Source: CAWBQO01 sp963790965 (GTDB lineage Bacteria; Bacteroidota; Rhodothermia; Rhodothermales; DASSAV01). Taken from it: 64,000 bases of DNA. The notes below the pieces were generated by a model. That model was not told the DNA's origin, ran no database searches, and saw only the letters and a program-made list of their open reading frames with translations. Positions 26,760 through 35,741 of this stretch are shown in pieces; position 1 is the stretch's first letter; every line of letters begins with the position of its first letter. The position numbers and the translations under genes are program-made. The stretch covers positions 248,001 to 312,000 of the forward strand of contig CAWBQO010000003.1 of assembly GCA_963790965.1 (NCBI GenBank), read 5' to 3'.

Positions 26760-26856
26760 CCTACCACGCCTTGCCCCGGTAGTTCATCCACGCGGCGCGC
26801 GTTGACACTAAGTTGCACAATGAACATAGAATACACTCGCAGCTGGTACTGTACAC

Positions 26857-26960
26857 AAAAAAGGGGCAAGCTAACCGTGTCGCGCCGCTTCAACCTCCTA
26901 CCGCTGCTACCTTCCGGTCCTGACGGAATTCAGAGGGAGCTGGCCGCACGGGCTTGCCCC
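26857..26960 (-). ncRNA. ffs: Signal recognition particle RNA (4.5S type)
   Basis: Read on the minus strand, the RNA starts near 26960 with GGGGCAAGC and ends near 26863 with GCTTGCCCC, which pair to close the long hairpin. The tip carries the Ffh-binding core GTCAGGACCGGAAGGTAGCA (within 26903-26924), with the GGAA tetraloop and the asymmetric internal loops typical of bacterial SRP RNA. The mature part is about 98 nt. Six U residues (26857-26862) after the closing stem form an intrinsic terminator. The RNA joins Ffh to target nascent membrane proteins. Confidence 0.93.
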
Positions 26961-27027
26961 TTTCGGCCCTCTGAACCGGCAGGCGCGCGCACTGGTTCCG
27001 TGAAGATCCGCTTTTTGTGACGCCCGG

Positions 27028-27927
27028 CTATTCCCGCCATCCGAGCGTGAACGCCTCGCCGTCGCCCCGCATGTTTCCACCCACGGCGTGCAGACGGAAC
27101 CGCCCCGACGCGGCACCGAGGCTCGCTTCGAGCCAGCCGAGCGGTGCATCCGCGTCAAAGGCGTAGCCCACGGCCGGCAGGTTTATGAAGTGCAGGCCAT
27201 CGGCGGCCGTGTGACTGAACTGGTGCGAATGCCCGAAGATCACGGCCTTAACCGAATGATTCGGAACGAGTAGCCGCAAGAGGCGGTCGGTATCGAGCAG
27301 GTCATAATCGCCGTCGCCGAGCGTGTGGTGGACGACGACGAGCGTCGGCTGCCCGGTGTCTTCAGCAAGAGCGCGCTGCAACCATGCGCGCTGGTCCTTC
27401 CCGAGAAAGCCCGGCACAATGTTCGTGACGAGCAGCGAATCCAGCAGAACGAGGCGCACTGGACCGGCCTGAACGACTTCAGCGAGCCGGTTGCCGAGGT
27501 CCATCTTGTGCTCGGCTTCCCGCCTAAACGCCCGCCTGAAGTTGCTTCGGTCGTCGTGATTGCCGAGGATGAGGTGAACGGGCGTACGCGCGGCAAGCGG
27601 GTCGAGCATCCCATGGAGCTTCTCGTAGTCCTGGATCAACCCCTCCTGGCGGGCAAGATCGCCGCAAAGAACCACGCCGTCTGGCCCGTAGCGACTGATC
27701 TCTTCAACCACGCGGCGAACATTGCCGTGGGGATCATAGCCGTAGAGTCCCGCCGGAGGTTCAGCTACATCATCTGAGGCTGGGAGATGGGTGTCGGATA
27801 GAAAGGCCCAGCGTACCTCTGCGTCCTGCGGCACGAGCGATACGCCTGCCACGGCTCCGGCGGCTGCAAGGGACGCCGCCTGCATAAACGTCCGGCGGGT
27901 CAAGGAAGGGCCAAAGTACCTGTTCAT
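27028..27927 (-). CDS. Tat-exported calcineurin-like metallophosphoesterase
   Basis: 299 residues from ATG 27927 (a TTG eight codons upstream is less likely). The twin-arginine signal LTRRTFMQAASLAAAGAVAG shows export of a folded protein. The metallophosphoesterase core has the complete ligand set: SDTHLP, GDLARQ, GNHDD, VVHHTLG and FGHSHQF, closest to the CpdA-type group. It hydrolyses a phosphodiester or phosphomonoester outside the cytoplasm; the substrate is unknown. It lies upstream of the SRP RNA on the same strand, 67 bp apart, so read-through is possible. Confidence 0.88.
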   Translation of the reverse strand: MNRYFGPSLTRRTFMQAASLAAAGAVAGVSLVPQDAEVRWAFLSDTHLPASDDVAEPPAGLYGYDPHGNVRRVVEEISRYGPDGVVLCGDLARQEGLIQDYEKLHGMLDPLAARTPVHLILGNHDDRSNFRRAFRREAEHKMDLGNRLAEVVQAGPVRLVLLDSLLVTNIVPGFLGKDQRAWLQRALAEDTGQPTLVVVHHTLGDGDYDLLDTDRLLRLLVPNHSVKAVIFGHSHQFSHTAADGLHFINLPAVGYAFDADAPLGWLEASLGAASGRFRLHAVGGNMRGDGEAFTLGWRE

Positions 27928-28147
27928 TTCGTTTTGTTCTGCCTTGATCAAGCCCTACGGGTGGGCGGGTGGCTCGCCCGTCAATATAGGCAGCGCGCGG
28001 CGCGGGCATAACAGATGGATCGCAATTTGCCCACCCCGGCTAAGGATGCTGCCCGGCGAGCTTGGCGGCAAAGTCTGCCTGCCGTTACCCGCCGCTTTCG
28101 AGCGTGTGAAGCCAGCAGGGGCGCAGATTCACGGTTGCGCATTGCAT

Positions 28148-29314
28148 ATGTTATTGAAATCCTTAATGTCCGTTCTTTGGACTGCGATTCTCCTCCCGGC
28201 CATCGCCCCATTCCCGGTAGCCGCGCGCCCGGCACCGGTTCACGTGCAGCGGATTGCCTTCCACGACGATTCCGGCGGTAAGTATATCGTGCGCTTCGTG
28301 ACCGACGCGCCGGTAAAGGCCTTCAGCCCGCCCTCGCAGCTACCTTCCGGAGAGGTTGAGATCACGCTGTTCAATACCTCGGTGGCGGCCGAGAACATTC
28401 AGGACGAACCCATATGGCCTGTCGAGAGCGTCCGCACGTCAAGCCGCGGCGCGCATCTCGTCGTGCGGATCACCCTGGTACCGGGCGCTACGGTAGACGC
28501 CGAGGCTTTCCTGGACGGCGGCTCGACGGATCTGCTCCTCGGCCTCTCCACCACGCTCCCGCGCGCTCCCGAGCGGCCGTCGGATGCCGCGCCGATAGGC
28601 GTTCGCTGGGGAATGGACACGATCGTGATCGACGCCGGGCACGGGGGCAAAGACGACGGCGCGACGGCGTTCGGGCGCAAGGAGAAAGACATCACCCTTG
28701 CCGTCGCCCTCAAGGTCGGGCACCTCGTAGAGGAGCGGCTGGGCGTGAAGGTCGTTTTCACGCGATCTGAAGACGAGTTCATCGCCCTGCACGAGCGGGG
28801 GCGGATTGCGAATCGAGCGGGGGCAAAGCTGTTCGTGTCCATTCACGCCAATGCGGCCGTACACGAAGCGGCCACCGGAACGGAGACCTACTTTCTCGGC
28901 CTGCACAAGAGCGAGGCGGCACGCGGCGTCATGGAACGGGAGAACGGCGTCGTGGCGCTCGAAGACGATGCAGGCAGGTACCGCGATTTCGGCGACTCTC
29001 AGGTCATTGTTCGGACGCTGGCGCAGAGCGCCTACTTGCACAAGAGCGAGCGCCTTGCTTCGCTTGTGGAATCCAGCATCGGCGGCGGCATGGGCCGGAA
29101 GAGTCGGGGAGTGAAGCAGGCCGGGTTCTACGTTCTCTACGGCGCGTCCATGCCCGCGGTGCTCGTTGAAATCGGGTTCATCAGCAACCGTAAAGAGTCG
29201 GACTTTCTCGGCAGCCGCACTGGTCAGGAGAACCTCGCGAGTGCTATCTTTGAGGCGATTCGCGCCTTTCGGGAGGAGTATGAAAACGACATCCGGCCCG
29301 ACGGCACTCTGTAA
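28148..29314 (+). CDS. N-acetylmuramoyl-L-alanine amidase (Amidase_3)
   Basis: 388 residues from ATG 28148 (ATG 28166 possible). A signal peptide (VLWTAILLPAIAPFPVAA) and an N-terminal AMIN-like beta region of about 110 residues precede the catalytic domain. Zinc ligands are H165 (DAGHGGKD), E179 (RKEKDITL) and H233 (SIHANA), with the catalytic Glu in LVEIGFISN. It cuts the bond between N-acetylmuramate and the stem peptide, usually for daughter-cell separation. The apt gene follows 17 bp downstream. Confidence 0.92.
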   Translation: MLLKSLMSVLWTAILLPAIAPFPVAARPAPVHVQRIAFHDDSGGKYIVRFVTDAPVKAFSPPSQLPSGEVEITLFNTSVAAENIQDEPIWPVESVRTSSRGAHLVVRITLVPGATVDAEAFLDGGSTDLLLGLSTTLPRAPERPSDAAPIGVRWGMDTIVIDAGHGGKDDGATAFGRKEKDITLAVALKVGHLVEERLGVKVVFTRSEDEFIALHERGRIANRAGAKLFVSIHANAAVHEAATGTETYFLGLHKSEAARGVMERENGVVALEDDAGRYRDFGDSQVIVRTLAQSAYLHKSERLASLVESSIGGGMGRKSRGVKQAGFYVLYGASMPAVLVEIGFISNRKESDFLGSRTGQENLASAIFEAIRAFREEYENDIRPDGTL

Positions 29315-29331
29315 GACCTTTTCGCCCACTC

Positions 29332-29871
29332 ATGACCCATTCTGAAGGCCTCGCCCGGGCCGTTCGCAACGTTCCCGATTATCCGCAGCCCGGCGTTCAG
29401 TTTAAAGACATCACGCCGATCCTGGCCGACCCTCGTCTGCTCAACATCGCCATAGAAGCGCTCGCGGAGCCGTTTCTCGATGCGGGCATTACGAAGATCC
29501 TCGCCATCGAGGCGCGCGGCTTTATCTTGGGTGCAGCACTCGCGCACCGGCTCCGGGCGGGATTCGTGCCGGTCCGCAAGCACGGTAAGTTGCCCTTTTC
29601 GACGTATAAGGAAGAGTATTCGCTGGAATACGGCACGGATAGGGTGGAAATGCACACCGATGCGCTGGTGACGGAGGATCGCGTGCTCATCCATGACGAC
29701 GTCATCGCCACGGGAGGAACGGCCCTCGCCGCTTATCGCCTCGCCACGCGGGTTGGTGCCGATGTGAAAGGGTTTTCTTTTCTGATCGAACTCGGATTCC
29801 TCGGCGGACGGATGCGCCTCAAGGAGGAGTTGCTGGAGCAACTCGAGGTGCATTCCGTTATCGCTTACTGA
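29332..29871 (+). CDS. apt: Adenine phosphoribosyltransferase
   Basis: 179 residues, normal length. The PRPP-binding loop is VLIHDDVIATGGTA; PGVQFKDITPIL and ARGFILGAAL are family-specific, as is KLPFSTYKEEYSLEYG. It converts adenine and PRPP to AMP in purine salvage. It starts 17 bp after the amidase stop and is probably in the same transcript. Confidence 0.95.
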   Translation: MTHSEGLARAVRNVPDYPQPGVQFKDITPILADPRLLNIAIEALAEPFLDAGITKILAIEARGFILGAALAHRLRAGFVPVRKHGKLPFSTYKEEYSLEYGTDRVEMHTDALVTEDRVLIHDDVIATGGTALAAYRLATRVGADVKGFSFLIELGFLGGRMRLKEELLEQLEVHSVIAY

Positions 29872-29926
29872 CGGTCACCGCGCAGGCAGCGTTCGATTCA
29901 ACTCACCACGATCTTCTGTTGCCATC

Positions 29927-30478
29927 ATGAAACCGACCTCTCGCACACCCGCTTTCTTCTTCGCGGTCGCTCTGTTGCTGATCATCGCCGGGTGTGATTC
30001 CGACGCGACCGTAGATGACCTCGTCTTTCTCAATCAGAGCACCGCATTTACATTCGAGTTCAACCCGTCAACCATCCAGGGCGGCGAAGTCGCGTGGAAC
30101 GGCTCCCCGGTCTTGCTTGGACCGAACGTACCGGGGTTCTCGAAAGATCAAATCGGCACGGTGGAGATCGAAGAGGTTGAAGCCACCCGGTTGCAGCCCT
30201 CGACGCTGGATCTCGCCGCGCTTCTGGACGGTGCCACGCTGACGCTCGAAGCGGCCGGATCGTCGCCGGTCACGGTCGTTCGCTTCACTGCAGCCGGTAG
30301 CACCGGCACGGCCGACGAGTTGACGTATGAAGCTGTCTCCGGAGCGAACATAGCGCCGCTTCTGCGGCAGTCCGCCGCTACCGCTCGGCTTGCGTTCCGA
30401 AGCGGCGTAACCTTGCCGCAGGCGTCTCTCGTTCGGATCCGGGTTTCGCTTGCCATGCAGATCGGGTATACCGGCTGA
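29927..30478 (+). CDS. Hypothetical lipoprotein
   Basis: 183 residues with a clear lipoprotein signal: a hydrophobic run and LIIAGC as lipobox. The mature part is rich in Thr, Ala and hydrophobics in strand-like alternation, fitting a small beta-sandwich. No domain is recognised. The gene lies 55 bp after apt on the same strand. Confidence 0.7.
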   Translation: MKPTSRTPAFFFAVALLLIIAGCDSDATVDDLVFLNQSTAFTFEFNPSTIQGGEVAWNGSPVLLGPNVPGFSKDQIGTVEIEEVEATRLQPSTLDLAALLDGATLTLEAAGSSPVTVVRFTAAGSTGTADELTYEAVSGANIAPLLRQSAATARLAFRSGVTLPQASLVRIRVSLAMQIGYTG

Positions 30479-30616
30479 TCGGAAAGAAGGATTTGCGGCA
30501 TCTTCATGGCTCGTTACACGAGGGCCGCAACCCTTCTCGCATCTGTCGCATTTCTCTGACATGGCGCACGGCGCTCCATTCGGGGGAACACTCACACCAA
30601 CCTGGGTACTGCGACA

Positions 30617-31789
30617 ATGAAGGCTATTTGCTGGCATGGGAAGAGCGATGTGCGCGTAGACACCGTCCCTGACCCGGAGATAAAAGATCCGACCGATATC
30701 ATCGTCAAGATCACCTCGACCGCGATCTGCGGCTCGGACCTTCATCTTTATGACGGCGTCATGCCGACCATGGAGGCAGGCGACGTGATCGGGCACGAGC
30801 CGATGGGGGAGGTCATCGAGGTCGGCAGCGGCATCAAGAAGTTCAAGAAGGGGGACCGCGTCGTGGTGCCGTTCACCCTCTCCTGCGGCAAGTGCTTCTT
30901 CTGTCAACGCGAGGAGTATTCTCTTTGCGACGAGTCCAACCCGAACAAGGAGATGGCCCGCAATGCGATGGGCCAGTCGCCGGCGGGGCTGCTTGGCTAC
31001 TCGCACCTGCTCGGCGGGTTCGCCGGGGGACAGGCGGAGTATCTCCGCGTTCCCTACGCGCATATCGGGCCGATCAAGATCGAATCCGGTCTGCCGGACG
31101 AAAAGGTTCTCTTCCTGTCGGACATCTTCCCGACGGGCTACATGGCGGCAGAGCAGGCGGAGATCGAGCCGGGCGACACTGTGGCGATCTGGGGATGCGG
31201 ACCCGTCGCGCAGTTCGCCATACAGAGCGCCTGGATGTTCGGCGCCGGCCGTGTTATCGCGATCGACCGCGTGCCGGAGCGCCTGAAGATGGCGGAGTCC
31301 TATGGACGCGCCGAGACCATTAATTTTGCCGAGGAAGACGTTTACGACCGCCTGATGGACATGACCGACGGACGCGGTCCGGACCGCTGTATCGACGCCG
31401 TAGGTGCGGAAGCGCATGCCGCAGGCAGCGTCGATGCCGTCTACGACAAGGTGAAAACGGCGCTCTACATGGAGACCGATAGGCCGCACGTGCTCCGCGA
31501 AGCGATCATGTGCTGCCGAAAAGGCGGAACGATCTCCATCCCGGGCGTCTATGTGGGCGTGGTCGATAAGATTCCGATGGGCGCGGCGATGAACAAGGCG
31601 CTTTCCTTCCGCAGCGGCCAGACGCACGTGCCGCGCTACATGAACAGTCTGCTGGAAAAGATCGAAAACGGGGACATCGATCCGTCCTTCGTCATTACGC
31701 ACAAGCTTCCGCTCTCCGATGGTCCGGCCGCGTACAAAATGTTTCGCGACAAGGAGGACGGGTGCGTGAAAGTCGTGCTTCAGCCGTAA
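30617..31789 (+). CDS. Zinc-dependent alcohol dehydrogenase (formaldehyde dehydrogenase-like)
   Basis: 390 residues from ATG 30617. Catalytic zinc ligands lie in ICGSDLHLYDG and GHEPMGEV; the structural zinc lobe has CGKCFFCQREEYSLC (four Cys). The Rossmann fold shows GCGPVAQFA and an acidic residue in VIAIDR, indicating NAD preference. The insertion between the zinc lobe and the Rossmann fold resembles glutathione-independent formaldehyde dehydrogenases, but substrate is not proven. Its stop is 3 bp from the convergent RidA gene's stop. Confidence 0.88.
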   Translation: MKAICWHGKSDVRVDTVPDPEIKDPTDIIVKITSTAICGSDLHLYDGVMPTMEAGDVIGHEPMGEVIEVGSGIKKFKKGDRVVVPFTLSCGKCFFCQREEYSLCDESNPNKEMARNAMGQSPAGLLGYSHLLGGFAGGQAEYLRVPYAHIGPIKIESGLPDEKVLFLSDIFPTGYMAAEQAEIEPGDTVAIWGCGPVAQFAIQSAWMFGAGRVIAIDRVPERLKMAESYGRAETINFAEEDVYDRLMDMTDGRGPDRCIDAVGAEAHAAGSVDAVYDKVKTALYMETDRPHVLREAIMCCRKGGTISIPGVYVGVVDKIPMGAAMNKALSFRSGQTHVPRYMNSLLEKIENGDIDPSFVITHKLPLSDGPAAYKMFRDKEDGCVKVVLQP

Positions 31790-31792
31790 AGT

Positions 31793-32200
31793 TCAGCGCG
31801 CTGCCACGCAGGAAATCTCCACGCGGGCACTTCGTGGCAGCGCGACGATCTGCATGGCGTCACGGGCGGGCGGCGATTCGCTGAAGTAACGCGCGTAAAC
31901 TTCGTTCACCTGCGCGTAGTCATTGATGTCCGTCAGATACACCACGCACCGGACGACCTGCTCGAAGCCGAAACCGGCCGATCGGAGGACGGCACCGATG
32001 TTCTCGAGCACACGCTCGGACTCCATCTCTATGCTCTCGTTCACCATGCTGCCCGTTCGCGGGTCTATCGCAATCTGGCCGGAGACAAATAGAATGTTGC
32101 CGACAAGAACGCCCTGGCTGTACGGTCCGATGGCAGCCGGAGCAAGCGGCGTCTTGATGTGCGTACGCTCTGCGGCGAGGTACTCGGTTTGATGGCTCAT
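31793..32200 (-). CDS. ridA: RidA-family enamine/imine deaminase
   Basis: 135 residues from ATG 32200, the normal length. IGPYSQGVLVGNILFVSGQI and the C-terminal IVALPRSARVEISCVA with the conserved Arg and Glu that bind 2-oxo-imines are present. It hydrolyses reactive enamines made by PLP enzymes. An ATG at 32284 would add 28 atypical residues. The purine-like run right before ATG 32200 is too close to be a normal ribosome site, so the start is moderately certain. Confidence 0.88.
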   Translation of the reverse strand: MSHQTEYLAAERTHIKTPLAPAAIGPYSQGVLVGNILFVSGQIAIDPRTGSMVNESIEMESERVLENIGAVLRSAGFGFEQVVRCVVYLTDINDYAQVNEVYARYFSESPPARDAMQIVALPRSARVEISCVAAR

Positions 32201-32323
32201 CCTTTTGTTGGCATCTATTTGGTGAACCTGCAAATTGCTTCGACTTCTCCAGAGATCAAAACGAATATTCTTCAAATAGTGCATGGGCGGCAGAGCCGCT
32301 CGGCCGGTTAAACCAAAGAGAGT

Positions 32324-33136
32324 ATGGACCTGGGACTAAAAGGACGCTCGGCCTTCGTTGCCGGAGCGAGTAGCGGCTTGGGACTTGCGACCGCAAAAGC
32401 GCTCGCACGGGAGGGGTGCCGGGTGGCGATTTGTTCTCGCGACGAAGCGCGCTTGAAGGAGGCTGCCGCCGCGGTTCGGGAAAGCGCGGGGCAAGAGGCG
32501 GACGTATTGACCGTCGTGTGCGATGTGACCGATGAAGACCAGATCCGCGCAGCTATCGAAAAGACGGTCGAGACTTTTGGTGGACTGAACATCCTGATCA
32601 CGAACGCCGGCGGACCTCCCGCAGGGCTTGTGGAAGATTTTGATGCCGCGGACTGGCATAAGGCGCTCGACCTGAACCTGATGAGTACCATCAACATGTG
32701 CCGCCACGCGCTGCCGCACCTGAAAGCGGCGGCGGAGGGGCCGAACGGACTCGCCCGCGTGCTCATGTTCTCTTCCATCTCTGCGCGGCAACCCATTCCG
32801 CACCTTTACCTGTCGAACGTCTCGCGCGCTGGCGTGCAGGGATTTGCGCGCTCTCTCGCGGAGGAAGTGGGCAAGGACGGCATTACGGTGAACACGATTC
32901 TTCCCGGCTACACGAGAACCGAACGGCACAGCCGGCTCGTAGCGGCCACGCAAGAGCGCACCGGACGGCCGGCGGAGGAGATCGAATCAGAGTGGGCTTC
33001 GGACAGCGCAATGAAGCGCATTGCCGAGCCGGAAGAGTTCGCTGCCGCAGCCGTCTTTCTCGTGAGCGGCCCGGCGTCTTACCTCACCGGCGTCGCGCTC
33101 GCCGTCGATGGCGGCACCATCAAGTCGATCTTCTAA
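32324..33136 (+). CDS. Divergent short-chain dehydrogenase/reductase (YxxxK replaced)
   Basis: 270 residues. The cofactor loop is GASSGLGLA and the NAG motif is ITNAGGPP. The catalytic Ser region FSSISARQP is present, but the usual YxxxK reads SNVSR within LYLSNVSRAG, so Tyr is Ser and Lys is Arg. PGYTRTE and the C-terminal GVALAVDGG are typical. This LSNxxR form is a known SDR subgroup often called 3-oxoacyl-ACP reductase, but the lost Tyr and Lys make normal catalysis doubtful. Divergent from ridA, 123 bp apart. Confidence 0.82.
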   Translation: MDLGLKGRSAFVAGASSGLGLATAKALAREGCRVAICSRDEARLKEAAAAVRESAGQEADVLTVVCDVTDEDQIRAAIEKTVETFGGLNILITNAGGPPAGLVEDFDAADWHKALDLNLMSTINMCRHALPHLKAAAEGPNGLARVLMFSSISARQPIPHLYLSNVSRAGVQGFARSLAEEVGKDGITVNTILPGYTRTERHSRLVAATQERTGRPAEEIESEWASDSAMKRIAEPEEFAAAAVFLVSGPASYLTGVALAVDGGTIKSIF

Positions 33137-33270
33137 GCGCGACCGCGAGCCGCCTGCACCTTCCGGGCCGGTCATCGCGGAGGCGCACGGGTCTCCGGAA
33201 CGCCCCGGAGGCGCTGCCGTAGTACGACGCGCTTTGCAGGAATGCGCATCAAGGATCAAGCCGGGAGAGA

Positions 33271-34386
33271 ATGAGCAGCAAGGGACGGGTGCTGGTGGCA
33301 ATGAGCGGCGGGGTGGATTCCTCCGTCGCGGCCGTCATGCTGCACGAGCAGGGATACGAGGTCGTCGGGGTCACCATGAAGACGTGGGACTACGAGGCCG
33401 TCGGGGGGCGAAGCGGAAAGGAAGTCGGCTGCTGCTCCCTCGAGTCGATGAACGACGCCCGCTCGGTAGCCGCGCGTTTCGACTTCAGCCACTTTATCGT
33501 CGACATCCGGGAAGAGTTCGGCGAGTGGGTGATCGAGGAGTTCACGAAGGAGTACCTCGCCGGAAGGACGCCGAATCCGTGCGTGCTTTGCAACACGCAC
33601 ATCAAGTGGGCCGCGCTCCTGCGCCGCGCCGACAGCCTCGGCTGCGAGGGGATCGCCACGGGCCACTACGCCCGCGTCCGAAAAGAAGAGCAGTCCGGGC
33701 GCGCGGTGCTCATGAAGGGGCTTGACGGCAACAAGGATCAGAGCTACGCGCTCTGGGGCTTGCCTCAAGCGCACTTGCACCGGTCCGTCTTTCCCCTCGG
33801 CACGCTGACAAAGCCGGAGATCCGTCGCATGGCGGCAGATTACGGCCTCTCGCGGGTGGCCGAGAAGCCGGATTCGTACGAAATATGCTTTGTGCCGGAC
33901 AACGACTACCGCCGCTTCCTACGCGAGCGCGACCCGTCGCTACAGGAGCGCGTCGCCGGGGGGCAGTTTGTTCTCTCCGACGGCACGGCCGTGGGCGAGC
34001 ATGACGGGTACCCGTTCTATACGATCGGGCAGCGCCACGGCCTCGGCCTTGCGCTCGGCTATCCCGCCTACGTCACCCATATCGATGCCGAGACGAACCG
34101 CATCACGATCGGCACCCGCGAAGAGCTGCAAGGGCAGTCGCTGACGGCGCGGCGCATCAACCTGATCAAGTACGACCATCTGCGTGAAGAGCGGTCGGCC
34201 TGGGGCAAGGTGCGGTATAAGGATGGCGGTGCGCCCTGCGTGGTTCAGCAAACCGGCGACGATACGCTCGACGTGCGGTTCTCCGAATCACGTTCTGCGA
34301 TCACGGCCGGGCAGTCCGTGGTCCTCTATGAAGGAGACGACGTGCTCGGTGGCGGGTGGATCGACCGGGTGGACCAGCAGAGATAG
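33271..34386 (+). CDS. mnmA: tRNA-specific 2-thiouridylase MnmA
   Basis: 371 residues from ATG 33271 with a good ribosome site (gggagaga). The PP-loop is SGGVDSS. Catalytic cysteines are C103 (TPNPCVLCN) and C205 (SYEICFV). The C-terminal PUA-like domains show FYTIGQRHGLGL and VRYKDGG. It makes the 2-thio group of wobble uridine 34 in tRNAs for Lys, Glu and Gln, taking sulfur that begins at a cysteine desulfurase, such as the one at 61.7 kb in this window. Confidence 0.95.
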   Translation: MSSKGRVLVAMSGGVDSSVAAVMLHEQGYEVVGVTMKTWDYEAVGGRSGKEVGCCSLESMNDARSVAARFDFSHFIVDIREEFGEWVIEEFTKEYLAGRTPNPCVLCNTHIKWAALLRRADSLGCEGIATGHYARVRKEEQSGRAVLMKGLDGNKDQSYALWGLPQAHLHRSVFPLGTLTKPEIRRMAADYGLSRVAEKPDSYEICFVPDNDYRRFLRERDPSLQERVAGGQFVLSDGTAVGEHDGYPFYTIGQRHGLGLALGYPAYVTHIDAETNRITIGTREELQGQSLTARRINLIKYDHLREERSAWGKVRYKDGGAPCVVQQTGDDTLDVRFSESRSAITAGQSVVLYEGDDVLGGGWIDRVDQQR

Positions 34387-34658
34387 CCGGCGAGGCCTTC
34401 GGAGGAGTCATAATGTTTTGTTAACGCCGGACGCTTCGACGGAAAGGCTCTTGACCTTAGTTTGCCATTATGCACGCTCCGATCAGCCCCATCGCTGCGC
34501 TAACCAGGTTTTCGCTTACCTTAAGGCGTGAGATTACGAAGTTGATCTCCGAGGGCGGGCCGCGCCGAGTACAGGTTGGGCGGTTTGCGGCAGGCCCCGA
34601 TGGACGTCAACTGTGATGTGGGCCTCCCCGGTTGCCTTTAAGCTTAATCACATGAGAT

Positions 34659-35699
34659 ATGAAAACGCGCTCTCTGCCCCTGTTTGCTTCGGTCATTACC
34701 CTGCTTCTGGTCCTCGCAGGATGCGGAGGAGGAGGAGAGAATAGTCAGGATGAGCTTACCGGTGATGTCCGAATCGACGGCTCCAGCACGGTTTACCCGA
34801 TCACGGAAGCTGTGGCCGAAGAGTTCATGATGGAGCACCCGAACGTGCGCGTCACTGTCGGCGTGAGTGGCACCGGCGGCGGATTTGCCAAGTTCCTTCG
34901 CGGTGAAAGTGACATCAACGACGCCTCGCGCCCCATCACGCCGGGCGAAAAGGAAACCGCCGACGCCAATGGCATCTCCTTCATCGAGCTGCCGGTCGCC
35001 TTCGACGGACTTGCCATCGTGACCAATCCTGAGAACGAATGGCTGGATTGCATCACGGTCGAAGAACTCAAAACCCTTTGGGAGCCGAACAGCGCCGTCG
35101 ACTCCTGGGACGACCTTCGCCCGGGATTTCCGGCGGAGCCGGTCAAGCTCTACGGCCCCGGCACCGATAGCGGCACCTACGACTACTTCACTTCGACCAT
35201 CGTCGGGGAGGAGGGCGCAAGCCGCTCGGACTACACGGCAAGCGAGGACGACAACGTGCTCGTCCAGGGAATCTCCGGCGACCGGGACGCCCTCGGCTAC
35301 TTCGGCATGGCGTATTACGAGGAGAATGCGTCAAAGCTGAAGCTCGTCGGCGTGGATAATGGGAGCGGCTGCGTGGAACCCAATCAGGAAACGGTACGCA
35401 CCGGCGAATACAATCCGCTTGCCCGCCCGGAGTTCATCTACGTCCACAGCGAAAGCGTCAACAAGCCCGCCGTGGACGCCTTCGTCCGGTTCTACCTTGA
35501 CAATGCGGCGGTACTTACAAAGGACGTCGGCTACGTGCCGCTTTCCGACGGCCTCTACGATCTCGTTCGTCAGCGGTACGCCAACCGAACGACCGGAACG
35601 CTCTTTCACGGTTCGCAGAGCGGCGTCGATCTCCAAAGCATACTGGCACCGGATTCCGCAGCCGTTGCGCCCCGCGCGGATTCGTCCGCCGCGGAATAG
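34659..35699 (+). CDS. pstS: Phosphate-binding lipoprotein PstS
   Basis: 346 residues from ATG 34659. Lipobox VLAGCG. Ligand-binding motifs IDGSSTVYP, GVSGTGGGFAKF and TDSGTYDYF form the phosphate site of the PBP-like fold. It is the first gene of pstSCAB-phoU, all on the plus strand with gaps of 2-85 bp, and delivers phosphate to the PstCA channel. The extended C-terminus (about 30 residues, Ala/Asp/Ser rich) is low-complexity. The upstream 270 bp probably holds the promoter; no clear Pho box was found. Confidence 0.94.
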   Translation: MKTRSLPLFASVITLLLVLAGCGGGGENSQDELTGDVRIDGSSTVYPITEAVAEEFMMEHPNVRVTVGVSGTGGGFAKFLRGESDINDASRPITPGEKETADANGISFIELPVAFDGLAIVTNPENEWLDCITVEELKTLWEPNSAVDSWDDLRPGFPAEPVKLYGPGTDSGTYDYFTSTIVGEEGASRSDYTASEDDNVLVQGISGDRDALGYFGMAYYEENASKLKLVGVDNGSGCVEPNQETVRTGEYNPLARPEFIYVHSESVNKPAVDAFVRFYLDNAAVLTKDVGYVPLSDGLYDLVRQRYANRTTGTLFHGSQSGVDLQSILAPDSAAVAPRADSSAAE

Positions 35700-35741
35700 A
35701 CGAAGGAGCGCCTGCACCGGTGCGGACCACCGCGCACGATC

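Noticed and set aside
34387..34658. Possible Pho box before pstS (ctgtgatg)
   Set aside because: Only one half-site resembles the E. coli consensus, with no 11-bp repeat.
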